A DNA stretch of 64,000 nucleotides. It comes from Subsaxibacter sp. CAU 1640 (GTDB lineage: Bacteria; Bacteroidota; Bacteroidia; Flavobacteriales; Flavobacteriaceae). Shown piece after piece: positions 28,230 to 37,730 of the stretch (position 1 is its first letter; every line of letters starts with the position of its first letter). Below the pieces are notes generated by a model that did not search any database, had not been told where the DNA came from, and saw nothing but the letters and a program-made list of their open reading frames with translations. The DNA is taken from assembly GCF_023156585.1 (NCBI RefSeq), contig NZ_JALNMI010000005.1:186001-250000 (forward strand), given 5' to 3'. The position numbers and the translations under genes are program-made.

Positions 28230-31200
28230 TCAACGTTTCAATGCAAAATGTCCATTGTAAACCCTTCCATCCTGCAGGGTAACTTGAAACCAATAATCAC
28301 TTGCAGGTAGATTGTATCCATTCAGCGTTCCATCCCAACCTTTGCTCAAAGGGTCCAATTCTTTAATGAGTTTGCCATGACGGTCAAAAATGTAAATCAT
28401 GGTATTTGGTTGAAACTGGGTATTCACCCCATATACTTGCCAAAAATCATTATAAGTATCATCGTTAGGCGTAAAAAACTTGGGAAACCCAATTACCGAA
28501 ATCAATTCTTCAGCAATGCCACAATCATTTTGGTCTTTGACGTATACCGTATGAAATCCAGGCGGTACATTATCAAATCTATTACTGTCTTGATATGGGC
28601 CATTCATGTCATCCAAGGCATATTCATAGTCTCCTTCACCTGAAACCAATATAGTTACCGTATTGTTTTGAGTAGCATCAACAATTTCGACATTTGTAAT
28701 TGTAGCAATATTTGATGGTAAAACAGTGACTGTTCTATCCTTGTAACAGCCATCTGTGTTGGTCACTCTAACTGTGTAAACACCGGGTTCATTCACCATA
28801 ATTTCTGATGTATTTTCTCCTGTGGACCATAGATAATAGTAATTGCTAGCAGAATCGCCTACAACACCACCTGTTATAATGGTTGTTTCAGGAAATGTGT
28901 TGAGGCAATAAATCACTTCATCTTCAATTTCAATGTTAGGAAGTTCAAATACTGTAAGTTTCACTTCACTGATGCCGTAACAGGCGTTGCCATTTTCTAC
29001 TCTCGCATAAATTGTTTGAGAATAAGGAGTGGTATTAGTGTAACTAGTTCCTAATGCATTTGTTTCCAGGAGTGCATCAACATAGTTTTCATAGTAACTG
29101 ATGTTTAAATTTGATGGTAGTGTTACCATAACGGTGTCATTAGCGTCAGTTAAATCGAAATTATAAAAACCATCTTCAGTTCCGTCGTCATCACAACGCT
29201 CTAGAGTTGCATTATAAGCAAAGGTATTGCTTACGGTTAAAGTGATATCGGCAAAGTTAGAGCAACCAGATGTGGTGTCTGTAACCTTTGCATAAACCAC
29301 TTGAGGATTAAAGAAGTTTTCAAAGGCATCTCCATTAATTTCATTTTCGCCGGCTAAAGCATCTGTCATCGACAAATAATAGGTCACTTCTCGATTTGCA
29401 GTACCTCCTGTAATATCATCCAATGCTTGATTGATGTTAAAAACAGTGTATCCTTCAGGAATACCATCCTCATCACACTGGACCACAGTTGTGTCGAAAG
29501 CTTCTGGTGAATCATTAACCGTCAAAATAAAAGAATCTGTACTGTAACAGTCAGTGTTGCTGTTGTTCTCAACTCGTACAAAGATTTCCTCAACATAAGG
29601 CATTTGATTGGTATAAGAACTTGGTAATGGGTTGTCACCCGAATCTGCATCTAATTGAGAATTGTGGTATGTTACCGTATAAAGTGCGTCATCTTGATTT
29701 CCTAAAACGCCTTCTGTATAGTCTGATAGATTTAAGGTTGTAAATCCATCATTAAAGTTGCCATTGAAGTCAGTATCACATACAGTAACATCATCAATAT
29801 TAGAAACTATCGGAGTTATGTTAACTTCTATAAAAAAAGAAGTGGTATCAAAACAATTAGAATTATTTCTATGATGAATTCTGGCAAAAATTTCCTGCGG
29901 ATTTGAATCATTTGTAAATGTTCCGTTTATTTCATTCATATCATCCAAGGCATCTTGCTGTGTTCTATAGTAATGGACTTCATAATTTGTTAAGTCTTGA
30001 GGACCCAATATGTTACTATTCTGAAGTGTTAAATCAAATGTGGAAGTTGTAGTGGTATCACAATTAACTATATTTGATGGTTGATTTGCAACAGGTATTT
30101 GGTAATAGCTTACAAATGCTTGCCCTTCAATATCACAATCCCCGTTGTTTTGATCTATATAAACCTGATAATGTCCACTTTGTGTAATAACCAAATCAAA
30201 GTCAGTTTCGGGGAGAGGATTTCCATCCAATGTCCAAGTATAATCTGCACCCAGAATATCATCAGCCATTAATGTATAACTTTCGCCTTCACACAAAGGT
30301 AGATTGACTGTGTTCACATTATTCCTAATAATGTCTATTTGTGTATTAAATATGGACTGTATAAAAGGTGGCAATCCCTGAGAAGAATTGTTAGGAGAAA
30401 GATTTACAGCGTTATGCTGATAATCACATGCTAACCCTGGCTCATTGGGGTTATTGATTACTCCTAAAGAAGGCAATCCTATGTCATAAGTGGCACTTAA
30501 AGCTCTGTAAATCCTTCCATCTGGCCCTAGCTGTAATCCTCCTCTATAAAGTTGTTGTTGATCTATCGTAATTCTTGATGCTGAAATATTTGGAGCAGTG
30601 AGGTCAAATTGACTCAAGGTTGAAGCATGGGCCGCAGGACTTCCACTTTGTTGATCGTTTGAAGAATTGACATATAAAAATTGGCTATTGGGTGAAAACT
30701 CAACACCATATGCACTATTGCTGGCTGTGTTAATAGTGAGTTGTTGCTGGCTACTTACAATTCCAGTGTTTGCATCAAAATCAAAAAGAAACATCCCACT
30801 TCCCATATTGGCACAGGCTAACTTCTCTCCGTCAGGTGATAGTTTGAGGTAACCTCTGGCTTCTTGTGTGGTCATATTGTTAAAAGTAGTCACCACAGGT
30901 ACAGGGTTTACGCCCGTATCCGATACCTCATAAGCATAGAAAGAATTATAATTGGTAGTAGATCCATTTTGTGAAGCATAAGTCAGCACCCAAATAGATT
31001 TAGTGATACAATCTTTTAATACGGCACTGATTTTTTCGGAACAATTGTCCAATAAATTGATGTTCTTATTGGTTACACTACCCAATCCACCACTTAAAGT
31101 CATATCGATTATTGAATAGTTAAGTCCAAAATTAGAACCATTAAGGGCATTATCCACGGTAAACACATAGTAAATATCAGGGTCGTTTGGTTTAGGAACG

Positions 31201-31502
31201 ATGATAGCTGACTGCGTACTGGAAGGGTCTCCAAAAAGTCCAGAACCATTAGTCATTATATTATTGTTTCTGTTCCAAACAAATGAACCATCGGTGTAAA
31301 ACAAAAGGTTGCCAAAAACATCAGAAATCGAGGCACAACCTTCATTTGTTGAAAGAGCACCGCCGTTAATTGAGGTAAGGGTGTTGGCTCCTAGATCAAA
31401 CTGTAGGGCAGCTCCATAACCAAAATACCAATTAGCAGCCTGATTTTGTGAAAGAGCGTAAAAACTCGATACGAGAAGTAAAAAGGTAAAAATCTTTTTC
31501 AT
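28230..31502 (-). CDS. T9SS type B secreted protein with N-terminal beta-propeller, 4 CD modules
   Basis: 1,090 residues from the ATG at 31502, whose product begins with a normal signal peptide (MKKIFTFLLLVSSFYALSQ); an in-frame ATG five codons upstream is unlikely. Residues about 20-390 are the propeller found in many flavobacterial surface proteins (NWYFGYGAALQFDLG, GNLLFYTDGSFVWNRNN, LKLSPDGEKLACAN, LQLGPDGRIYRA). An Ig-like segment follows, then four modules starting CDTTTTSTFDL, CDTDFNGNFNDGFTTLNL, CDEDGIPEGYTVFNI and CDDDGTEDGFYNFDL. The C-terminal sorting domain (GFPKFFTPNDDTYNDFWQVY ... NGHFALKR) is very close to that of the 776-residue member. First gene of the four-gene cluster. Confidence 0.9.
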   Translation of the reverse strand: MKKIFTFLLLVSSFYALSQNQAANWYFGYGAALQFDLGANTLTSINGGALSTNEGCASISDVFGNLLFYTDGSFVWNRNNNIMTNGSGLFGDPSSTQSAIIVPKPNDPDIYYVFTVDNALNGSNFGLNYSIIDMTLSGGLGSVTNKNINLLDNCSEKISAVLKDCITKSIWVLTYASQNGSTTNYNSFYAYEVSDTGVNPVPVVTTFNNMTTQEARGYLKLSPDGEKLACANMGSGMFLFDFDANTGIVSSQQQLTINTASNSAYGVEFSPNSQFLYVNSSNDQQSGSPAAHASTLSQFDLTAPNISASRITIDQQQLYRGGLQLGPDGRIYRALSATYDIGLPSLGVINNPNEPGLACDYQHNAVNLSPNNSSQGLPPFIQSIFNTQIDIIRNNVNTVNLPLCEGESYTLMADDILGADYTWTLDGNPLPETDFDLVITQSGHYQVYIDQNNGDCDIEGQAFVSYYQIPVANQPSNIVNCDTTTTSTFDLTLQNSNILGPQDLTNYEVHYYRTQQDALDDMNEINGTFTNDSNPQEIFARIHHRNNSNCFDTTSFFIEVNITPIVSNIDDVTVCDTDFNGNFNDGFTTLNLSDYTEGVLGNQDDALYTVTYHNSQLDADSGDNPLPSSYTNQMPYVEEIFVRVENNSNTDCYSTDSFILTVNDSPEAFDTTVVQCDEDGIPEGYTVFNINQALDDITGGTANREVTYYLSMTDALAGENEINGDAFENFFNPQVVYAKVTDTTSGCSNFADITLTVSNTFAYNATLERCDDDGTEDGFYNFDLTDANDTVMVTLPSNLNISYYENYVDALLETNALGTSYTNTTPYSQTIYARVENGNACYGISEVKLTVFELPNIEIEDEVIYCLNTFPETTIITGGVVGDSASNYYYLWSTGENTSEIMVNEPGVYTVRVTNTDGCYKDRTVTVLPSNIATITNVEIVDATQNNTVTILVSGEGDYEYALDDMNGPYQDSNRFDNVPPGFHTVYVKDQNDCGIAEELISVIGFPKFFTPNDDTYNDFWQVYGVNTQFQPNTMIYIFDRHGKLIKELDPLSKGWDGTLNGYNLPASDYWFQVTLQDGRVYNGHFALKR

Positions 31503-31532
31503 CTGATAGCATAGCAATAGCTATCAAATATA

Positions 31533-32360
31533 TTATAAATCGCGCACTTTTAATAATCGATAGGATAAAAAGACAAATAAAGCAGTCCAACCTAACACTA
31601 TCGCAATTTCATACCAATGAACGGCGTAGTCGTAAGCTAAATCCATTTTATCGGGATATTTTGTAATGATGATGCGCTGAAAAGGTTGGTCAATCAATTT
31701 GTACATTGATTCCAATGGCATAAAGTTCTTGACTTTCCAAGCCATATCTGTGCTTTCAAATGCTTCATACGAGCCCCAAAAAACAAGCCATTCTACTATG
31801 TAAAGCACAAACAGAAAGGCTAATGCAAAAGCAGAACGCTTCACTAGCATTCCAAAGAACAAACACAAACTAAAGAAACCTATAAGTTTCACAAAATAAG
31901 CCAATAAATATTCGACTTCTCTAACAATAATAGACGCTTCGGTATAGCTGGAATAATATAAGCCAATCAAAAAGGAGGCAACGCCTATCAATACAGTTGA
32001 TACTAACGAGAAAAAGACAATGGTATAGAATTTAGAAAGAATGAATTCTTTTTTGCTTAACCCATCGATGAGATTTTGCTTGATGGTTTTGTTACTATAT
32101 TCATTACCAATCATACTTACAACCACTATTGCGAAAAACAGTTTAAAATAGGAAGCAAAAAACGTGGTGATGTGCCAGATAATTGGAAAGTTGAAGATAC
32201 CTAATTCGCCCAATTCTAAAGTGAAAAATCCAAAGAAATTGATTTTTATAGATGATAGAATAAGCACTGTAAACGGTAAAATAAAGGAGATAAAAATCAG
32301 TACCTTGTTTACTCTACTTAACAGCAGCTTTTGTAATTCTAGATTGATGAGTCGTAACAT
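31533..32360 (-). CDS. ABC transporter permease (ABC-2 type)
   Basis: A 275-residue protein with six predicted membrane helices in the ABC-2 layout: an N-terminal helix at about 18-40 in KVLIFISFILPFTVLILSS, a long loop, then five helices. It starts 19 bases after the ATP-binding gene and is surely its partner. The motif GNEYSNKTIKQNLIDGLSK between helices 2 and 3 is the typical cytoplasmic coupling segment of NosY-like/bacitracin-type permeases. Substrate unknown. Confidence 0.9.
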   Translation of the reverse strand: MLRLINLELQKLLLSRVNKVLIFISFILPFTVLILSSIKINFFGFFTLELGELGIFNFPIIWHITTFFASYFKLFFAIVVVSMIGNEYSNKTIKQNLIDGLSKKEFILSKFYTIVFFSLVSTVLIGVASFLIGLYYSSYTEASIIVREVEYLLAYFVKLIGFFSLCLFFGMLVKRSAFALAFLFVLYIVEWLVFWGSYEAFESTDMAWKVKNFMPLESMYKLIDQPFQRIIITKYPDKMDLAYDYAVHWYEIAIVLGWTALFVFLSYRLLKVRDL

Positions 32361-32379
32361 TGGTTTGGTTTTGATGGTG

Positions 32380-33276
32380 TTATTTGTTGTCGGTTAGTTG
32401 TAAAAATTGCTCTTCAAGGCTTTCTTTTCGTTTTACAAGGTGTGATAATGTGATGCCTTTTTCAAACATTAGTTTATTAAAAGTTGAAGCATCCATGGGT
32501 TCAGTTAGAAACGCTGTAATCAATTCTCCTTCGACCTTGAGCTTGCTAAATTTGGTATCAGATTCCAAAAATGACACTAACTCATCGTGTTTATTGGTTT
32601 TCAGTTCAAAAAAGCCGTGACTGCTTGTCATTTCATCCACACGACCTGAATATAATTTTTCTCCTTTGCGAAGTACCACTACGTGACTGCACACTTTTTC
32701 AACTTCATCCAATAAGTGTGAAGCCAATAAAATAGTCGTTCCATTGCTGGCAATCAATTTTATCAACGAACGTATTTGATGAATTCCCTGTGGATCCAAA
32801 CCATTGGTTGGTTCGTCCAAAATCAATATTTCCGGGTCATTCAAAAGAGCGGAAGCAATGGCGAGACGTTGTTTCATTCCCAAGGAATAAGTACTGAACT
32901 TACTGTCCTTTCTTTCCAACAATCCTACCAACTCTAATTTTTCATCTATTTTGGAATATTCAACCCCTTTAATTTTACATACCAACTTTAGGTTTTGGTA
33001 AGCACTCATATACGGATAGAAATTTGGACGTTCAATAATGGCACCCACTTTTTTTAGTGCGTCGTGTGTGGAGGTCTTTCCGTCAAACCAGCTAAAATCA
33101 CCAGCGGTTTTATTGACAACATTGAGAACAATACCAAGCGTTGTAGACTTCCCACTTCCGTTAGGTCCCAAGATGCCATACACGTTTCCTTTATTGATGG
33201 TAAAACTTAAATCTTTGACTGCCGTGAGATAGCCAAATTTCTTTGTGAGGTTGTTGATGGTTAAGATTGTTTCCAA
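32380..33276 (-). CDS. ABC transporter ATP-binding protein
   Basis: A 298-residue ATPase that energises the permease encoded next. Walker A GPNGSGKST at 37-45, signature TYSLGMKQRLAIASALL, Walker B ILILDEPTNGLDP, H-loop in LLASHLLDEVEK. A C-terminal extension of about 75 residues after the ATPase core is typical of the bacitracin/lantibiotic immunity (BcrA) type. Export of a lipid or peptide is likely, but the substrate is unknown. The two-gene operon reads on the minus strand, away from the AIM24-like gene. Confidence 0.93.
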   Translation of the reverse strand: METILTINNLTKKFGYLTAVKDLSFTINKGNVYGILGPNGSGKSTTLGIVLNVVNKTAGDFSWFDGKTSTHDALKKVGAIIERPNFYPYMSAYQNLKLVCKIKGVEYSKIDEKLELVGLLERKDSKFSTYSLGMKQRLAIASALLNDPEILILDEPTNGLDPQGIHQIRSLIKLIASNGTTILLASHLLDEVEKVCSHVVVLRKGEKLYSGRVDEMTSSHGFFELKTNKHDELVSFLESDTKFSKLKVEGELITAFLTEPMDASTFNKLMFEKGITLSHLVKRKESLEEQFLQLTDNK

Positions 33277-33462
33277 AGCGAATTTGATTGATTAGTTATA
33301 AGTATGACGAGTGTCTTTTGATTTTGTTACAATATACGATTAACGATTTGGTATTTCGAATTTTAATCTTTTGAACTTTGAATTTTTGAATCCTTTGTAA
33401 CATATCGTAAATTTAGCAAACATATAAGTATAGAAACAATCAATCTTAAAACGTAAAATAGT

Positions 33463-34263
33463 ATGACAGCACACGAAATTGACTACAGAATCTACGGCGA
33501 AGAAATGCAATACGTAGAAATAGAACTCGACCCTCAAGAAGGCGTCATAGCAGAAGCGGGAAGCTTTATGATGATGGATGACGGTATTAAAATGGAAACC
33601 ATTTTTGGCGATGGTTCTGAAAAGAATAAAGGCTTTTTGGGTTCCATACTTGGAGCTGGTAAACGTATTCTTACAGGAGAAAGTCTATTTATGACAGCGT
33701 TCTATAACACCTTGCCAGGAAAGAAAAATGTGTCTTTTGCATCGCCTTATCCCGGTAAAATCATTCCGATTGATTTAACAGAGTTTAGAGGGAAATTCAT
33801 CTGCCAAAAAGATGCTTTTTTATGCGCTGCAAAAGGTGTAAGCGTTGGAATTGAATTTTCAAAGAAACTGGGACGAGGACTTTTTGGTGGAGAAGGGTTT
33901 ATTATGCAGAAATTGGAAGGTAATGGAATGGCATTTGTACACGCTGGAGGTACGATGGCTCGAAAAGAATTGAAGCCAGGTGAAACGTTGAGGGTCGATA
34001 CAGGTTGTTTGGTGGGTTTTACACAAGATGTAGATTACGATATTGAATTTATTGGAGGTATCAAAAATTCTATTTTTGGAGGTGAAGGCTTATTTTATGC
34101 CAAACTTCAAGGACCAGGTTCGGTTTATATTCAATCTTTACCGTTTAGCCGACTTGCAGGACGTGTGTTGGCAGCTGCTCCTCAAGGTGGAGGTAAAGAT
34201 AGAGGAGAAGGAAGTATATTAGGTGGCTTGGGTAATCTATTGGATGGCGACAATCGTTTTTAA
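33463..34263 (+). CDS. TIGR00266 / AIM24 family protein
   Basis: A 266-residue soluble protein made of a repeated beta-trefoil-like or TRAP-like domain. Recognisable blocks are [21 protein letters not shown] with [62 protein letters not shown] and [28 protein letters not shown]. The C-terminus is glycine-rich. The biochemical role of this widely conserved family is unknown. The 186 bases upstream contain weakly heptamer-periodic sequence (33337-33390). Confidence 0.92.
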   Translation: MTAHEIDYRIYGEEMQYVEIELDPQEGVIAEAGSFMMMDDGIKMETIFGDGSEKNKGFLGSILGAGKRILTGESLFMTAFYNTLPGKKNVSFASPYPGKIIPIDLTEFRGKFICQKDAFLCAAKGVSVGIEFSKKLGRGLFGGEGFIMQKLEGNGMAFVHAGGTMARKELKPGETLRVDTGCLVGFTQDVDYDIEFIGGIKNSIFGGEGLFYAKLQGPGSVYIQSLPFSRLAGRVLAAAPQGGGKDRGEGSILGGLGNLLDGDNRF

Positions 34264-34448
34264 AGCATCGGTTCAAAATTTGAGTATGAATTGAATGCTT
34301 ATAGAGGTTTACGAAAACGATTTAGATAATGTTAAAGTTTACCTTAATAAAATAGAGATATGATTTTTTTTAGTACATTTAAACTGAATTTAAAAAATAC
34401 TGCTTATAAAAAAATCTACTTATTCTAACCCCTAAACCTAAAAAACGA

Positions 34449-34646
34449 ATGGCAAGAGCGATGTTTGAGTACACAAAGACTGTACTTAAAAAAGTAAGCT
34501 TTGATGCTACTTTGTTCTGCAGAGAGGTACAAAAGGCGATTCAACGGTTGTTGCCCTATGAAATTGAAGAGCTAAAAGTATTTATCAAATCTTTGATACA
34601 GCAGAACCCAGAATTAAATCAGTGTTTAATTTATTTAAAACCATAG
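34449..34646 (+). CDS. Small conserved flavobacterial protein (65 residues)
   Basis: A 65-residue helical protein beginning MARAMFEYTKTVLKKVSFDA. I recognise it as a small protein that recurs almost unchanged across Flavobacteriaceae; no function is known to me. The conserved pattern is an N-terminal basic helix, then LFCREVQKAIQRLLPYEIEEL with one cysteine, then a second helix. It is monocistronic: AT-rich leader upstream and a strong terminator starting directly after its stop codon. Confidence 0.8.
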   Translation: MARAMFEYTKTVLKKVSFDATLFCREVQKAIQRLLPYEIEELKVFIKSLIQQNPELNQCLIYLKP

Positions 34647-34673
34647 AAAAAAGCGACGATAAGTCGCTTTTTT
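34647..34673. terminator. Bidirectional terminator between the 65-residue gene and oxyR
   Basis: AAAAAAGCGAC (34647-34657) and GTCGCTTTTTT (34663-34673) form an 11-bp stem with a five-base loop. A-run on one side and T-run on the other let it work in both directions; it starts one base after one stop codon and overlaps the oxyR stop. Confidence 0.9.
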
Positions 34674-35610
34674 ATTTGAGTATCGGACTGATTATTTGAA
34701 CATTGGAGAAAGCAATTGCCCCACGAATAATGCCCGAAATGGAATTGTGTAATGCTTCAATGATGTGAATTTTCAATTCACTTTTATGATAAATTAGACT
34801 GACTTCACGCGCTGGTGATGGTTCATTAAAATGATGAAGATTGCTTTTAAGAGTGTCGTTGAGGTCAAGCGTATGCAAATACGGTAACAAGGTCATACCA
34901 AGTCCTTCATTTGACAATTTTATGAGTGTTTCAATACTGCCGCTTTCCAATTGAAAGTGTTCATCATTTTGGTCTTTAAAAGCTTTACAAAGGTTGATAA
35001 CACCATCTCTAAAACAATGGCCATCTTCTAATAAGAGCATATCTTCAATTTCCAAATCGCTGACTTCCAATTTTTTCTTCACTGCCAATCGATGATCCGT
35101 CGGGATATAACCTACAAACGGTTCGTAATAAAGCGGTCGCTCTTTAATAAGTTCATTTTCTAATGGAGTCGCCGCAATACCAGCATCAAGATGCCCTTCG
35201 TGGATACGTTGCATTATTTCTTCAGTGGTGAGCTCTTCGATTTTAAGCTTGACTTTTGGATATTTTTTGATGAATGATTTTAGAAACATTGGCAGTAGAG
35301 TTGGCATAACAGTAGGAATGATACCTAATCTAAATTCACCTCCAATAAAACCTTTTTGTTGGTCGACAATATCTTGAATTCTATCAGACTCGTTAACAAT
35401 GTTTCGAGCTTGATGGACAATCTTTTTGCCTACTTCGGTAAGTTCGATCGGTTTTTTTCCTCTATCAAAAATCAAAACGTCCAGCTCTTCTTCCAGCTTT
35501 TGAATTTGGGTACTTAAAGTTGGTTGTGTCACAAAGCACTTTTCAGCTGCTTTGGTAAAATTTTTATGTTCTGCAATAGCGAGTACGTAGTGTAGTTGCG
35601 TTATGGTCAT
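34672..35610 (-). CDS. oxyR: Hydrogen peroxide-sensing LysR-type regulator OxyR
   Basis: A 312-residue LysR regulator: winged HTH at the N-terminus (MTITQLHYVLAIAEHKNFTKAA, QPTLSTQIQKLEEEL), then a periplasmic-binding-type sensor domain. The redox cysteines are visible in LLEDGHCFRDGVINLC as C199 and C208, the same numbers as in E. coli OxyR, so the peroxide disulfide switch is probably kept. It is divergent from dps with 105 bases between starts, the classic pairing; it likely controls dps and itself from this region. Confidence 0.94.
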   Translation of the reverse strand: MTITQLHYVLAIAEHKNFTKAAEKCFVTQPTLSTQIQKLEEELDVLIFDRGKKPIELTEVGKKIVHQARNIVNESDRIQDIVDQQKGFIGGEFRLGIIPTVMPTLLPMFLKSFIKKYPKVKLKIEELTTEEIMQRIHEGHLDAGIAATPLENELIKERPLYYEPFVGYIPTDHRLAVKKKLEVSDLEIEDMLLLEDGHCFRDGVINLCKAFKDQNDEHFQLESGSIETLIKLSNEGLGMTLLPYLHTLDLNDTLKSNLHHFNEPSPAREVSLIYHKSELKIHIIEALHNSISGIIRGAIAFSNVQIISPILK

Positions 35611-35683
35611 TAGTTATTAATTTAAGCTATAAAAATATAAAAACGATTAATAAAAACTATGACTCTAACTGTTAATTCTGTCG

Positions 35684-35691
35684 TAAATTTG
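35684..35691 (+). promoter_or_regulatory. -7 box of the dps promoter
   Basis: TAAATTTG at 35684-35691 matches the Bacteroidota -7 consensus TAnnTTTG and lies 24 bases before the dps ATG. No good -33 TTG is found 19-21 bases upstream, which would fit activation by OxyR bound in the intergenic region. Confidence 0.5.
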
Positions 35692-35715
35692 AGGTAACAC
35701 AAAAAAACACTAGAT

Positions 35716-36195
35716 ATGACTAAAAACAGTATAGGTTTAGATACCAAAAAAACAAAAGAAATTGCCAAAGATTTGAATACGCTTTTGGCAAATTTCCAAG
35801 TTTATTATCAAAACTTGAGAGGTATTCATTGGAATATCAAAGGAAAGCGCTTTTTTGATTTGCATATCAAATTTGAAGAACTTTACACCGATGCCAATTT
35901 GAAAGTAGATGAGATTGCAGAGCGTATCTTGACATTGGGCGAAACTCCCTTACATACTTTTGATGATTATACTAAAGCAGCAAAAGTTCCTGTCGGTAAA
36001 AATGTGTCTGTTGATGAGAAGGCAGTGGAATTGATTGTCGAATCGCTGACAGAGCTTTTAATTATTGAAAGAAGCATTCTCGATAAATCAGATAAGGCCG
36101 ATGATGAAGGTACCAACTCAATGATGAGTGATTTTATTACCGAACAAGAGAAAACTGTTTGGATGATGAAAGCTTGGCTTGGCGAAACTGTCTAA
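35716..36195 (+). CDS. dps: Dps family ferritin-like DNA-protection protein
   Basis: A 159-residue protein that oxidises and stores iron with H2O2 and protects DNA. The inter-subunit ferroxidase residues keep the E. coli spacing: H38 and H50 (GIHWN, DLHIKFEELYTD), E54, D65 and E69 (KVDEIAERI). It follows the divergent oxyR regulator, consistent with peroxide induction. Length and single four-helix domain are standard. Confidence 0.94.
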   Translation: MTKNSIGLDTKKTKEIAKDLNTLLANFQVYYQNLRGIHWNIKGKRFFDLHIKFEELYTDANLKVDEIAERILTLGETPLHTFDDYTKAAKVPVGKNVSVDEKAVELIVESLTELLIIERSILDKSDKADDEGTNSMMSDFITEQEKTVWMMKAWLGETV

Positions 36196-36282
36196 ATCAA
36201 GTAAATAGTTGGCAGTAGCAGTAGGCAGTTTTTTTTTAATAGATTATGCTAACTTCTATTTTAATATCATAAAATAATAATT

Positions 36283-36316
36283 AAGAGATTTCAAAAATTC
36301 GGAATCTCTTTTTTTG
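36283..36316. terminator. Terminator between dps and the DUF58 operon
   Basis: AAGAGATT (36283-36290) pairs with AATCTCTT (36303-36310), followed by a T run. It lies between two converging genes. Confidence 0.75.
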
Positions 36317-36329
36317 TTTTTACTGACCA

Positions 36330-37670
36330 CTACAACAACCCTCTTGCTTTTATCTCAAGATATTTATTGATGGTGTCAATTGTGAGATTTTCTGGTGTGG
36401 TGAGAATGGATTGAATACCATATTTTTGAAGTTCGTTGACAATCAATCGTTTTTCAAAAGCGAATTTTTCCGCAATCACTTTATCATATGCTTGCTGGAC
36501 AGTTTCTGCCGGATTCTCAATGATAGATTCCAGTTCGGTGTTTTTAAAGAATATGACCACCAACAAATGATTTTTTGCAATTCCTTTGAGATACGGCATT
36601 TGGCGATGCAAGCCGTCCAAAGTTTCAAAATTGGTGTATAACAACATCAAACCTCGTTGCGTAATGTTTCGTTTGATATCCGCGTACAATCTTCCGAAGT
36701 CGCTTTCAAAAAAATCAGTTTCTACATTATAAAGTGCCTCAAGAATCAGATTCATTTGTGAGGTTCGTTTTTCTGCAACTACAATATTTTCAAGCTTTTT
36801 TGAGAAAGCTATAATACCAGCTTTGTCGTGTTTTTTTAGGGCGACATTAGAAATAACCAAAGCAGCATTGATGGCATAATCCAACAACATCAATCCGTTA
36901 AAGGGCATTTTCATCACACGTCCCTTATCGATCACTGAATAAACAGGTTGTGATTTTTCATCCTGAAACTGATTGACCATCAGAGCATTTTTCTTTGCAG
37001 TTGCTTTCCAGTTGATGGTGCGCAAATCGTCACCTAGAACATACTCTTTTATTTGCTCAAATTCCATAGTATGCCCAATACGACGTATTTTTTTGATACC
37101 ATATTGATGAAGGTTGTTGCTGATGGCAAGCAAATCATACTTTCGTAACTGTATAAAGCTAGGGTAGGTTGGTACCATGGCCTTATCATCCGCAGTAAAA
37201 CGACGTGCAATCAAACCAAAAACCGAAGTGACATAAATATTCAATTTCCCAAAATGATATTCGCCACGCGCGACAGGTCGCAATTCATATTGCAGTTCGA
37301 GCGCACTTGAAGCGTCTAGTTTTCTGTCAATCTTAAAATTACGAACTTGGAATTGCTGTGGAATTTCATCGATAATACGAACATACACTGGAAACGTATA
37401 AAAATTTTCAAGACGAAGTCGGATAGGGTTGTGGTCGCCGTTTGAAAGTTTTTCAGGCAACATACGATGACCTTTGACGCCCTGTTTTGCAAAAAACAGA
37501 ATCAACGTATCTAAAATCGTCAATGCCACCAACACCAAGAGTAACATCCTCACCACTTGAAACCATCTCGGAAATACAAAACTCACAACGAACAAGATCA
37601 TAATGACAATGCACGCATAGAAAAAGCGGTTTTGAATGTATAATGGTTTTATTTTAGAGAATAACTTCAA
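36330..37670 (-). CDS. DUF58 domain-containing protein
   Basis: A 446-residue protein with two N-terminal helices (about 17-33 and 36-55) and a cytoplasmic vWA-like DUF58 domain. The signature is visible as IGHTMEFEQIKEYVLGDDLRTINWKATAK with VNQFQDEKSQPVYSVIDKGR. DUF58 proteins accompany MoxR AAA+ ATPases and are thought to help assemble or activate membrane or periplasmic complexes. It is the last gene of a six-gene operon, 60 bases after the MoxR gene; the spacer has a clear 7-bp periodicity. Confidence 0.93.
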   Translation of the reverse strand: MKLFSKIKPLYIQNRFFYACIVIMILFVVSFVFPRWFQVVRMLLLVLVALTILDTLILFFAKQGVKGHRMLPEKLSNGDHNPIRLRLENFYTFPVYVRIIDEIPQQFQVRNFKIDRKLDASSALELQYELRPVARGEYHFGKLNIYVTSVFGLIARRFTADDKAMVPTYPSFIQLRKYDLLAISNNLHQYGIKKIRRIGHTMEFEQIKEYVLGDDLRTINWKATAKKNALMVNQFQDEKSQPVYSVIDKGRVMKMPFNGLMLLDYAINAALVISNVALKKHDKAGIIAFSKKLENIVVAEKRTSQMNLILEALYNVETDFFESDFGRLYADIKRNITQRGLMLLYTNFETLDGLHRQMPYLKGIAKNHLLVVIFFKNTELESIIENPAETVQQAYDKVIAEKFAFEKRLIVNELQKYGIQSILTTPENLTIDTINKYLEIKARGLL

Positions 37671-37730
37671 GATAAACGATTAACGATTGATAATTAACGA
37701 TTACTGAAAACTGCGACTGAACACTGCCAA

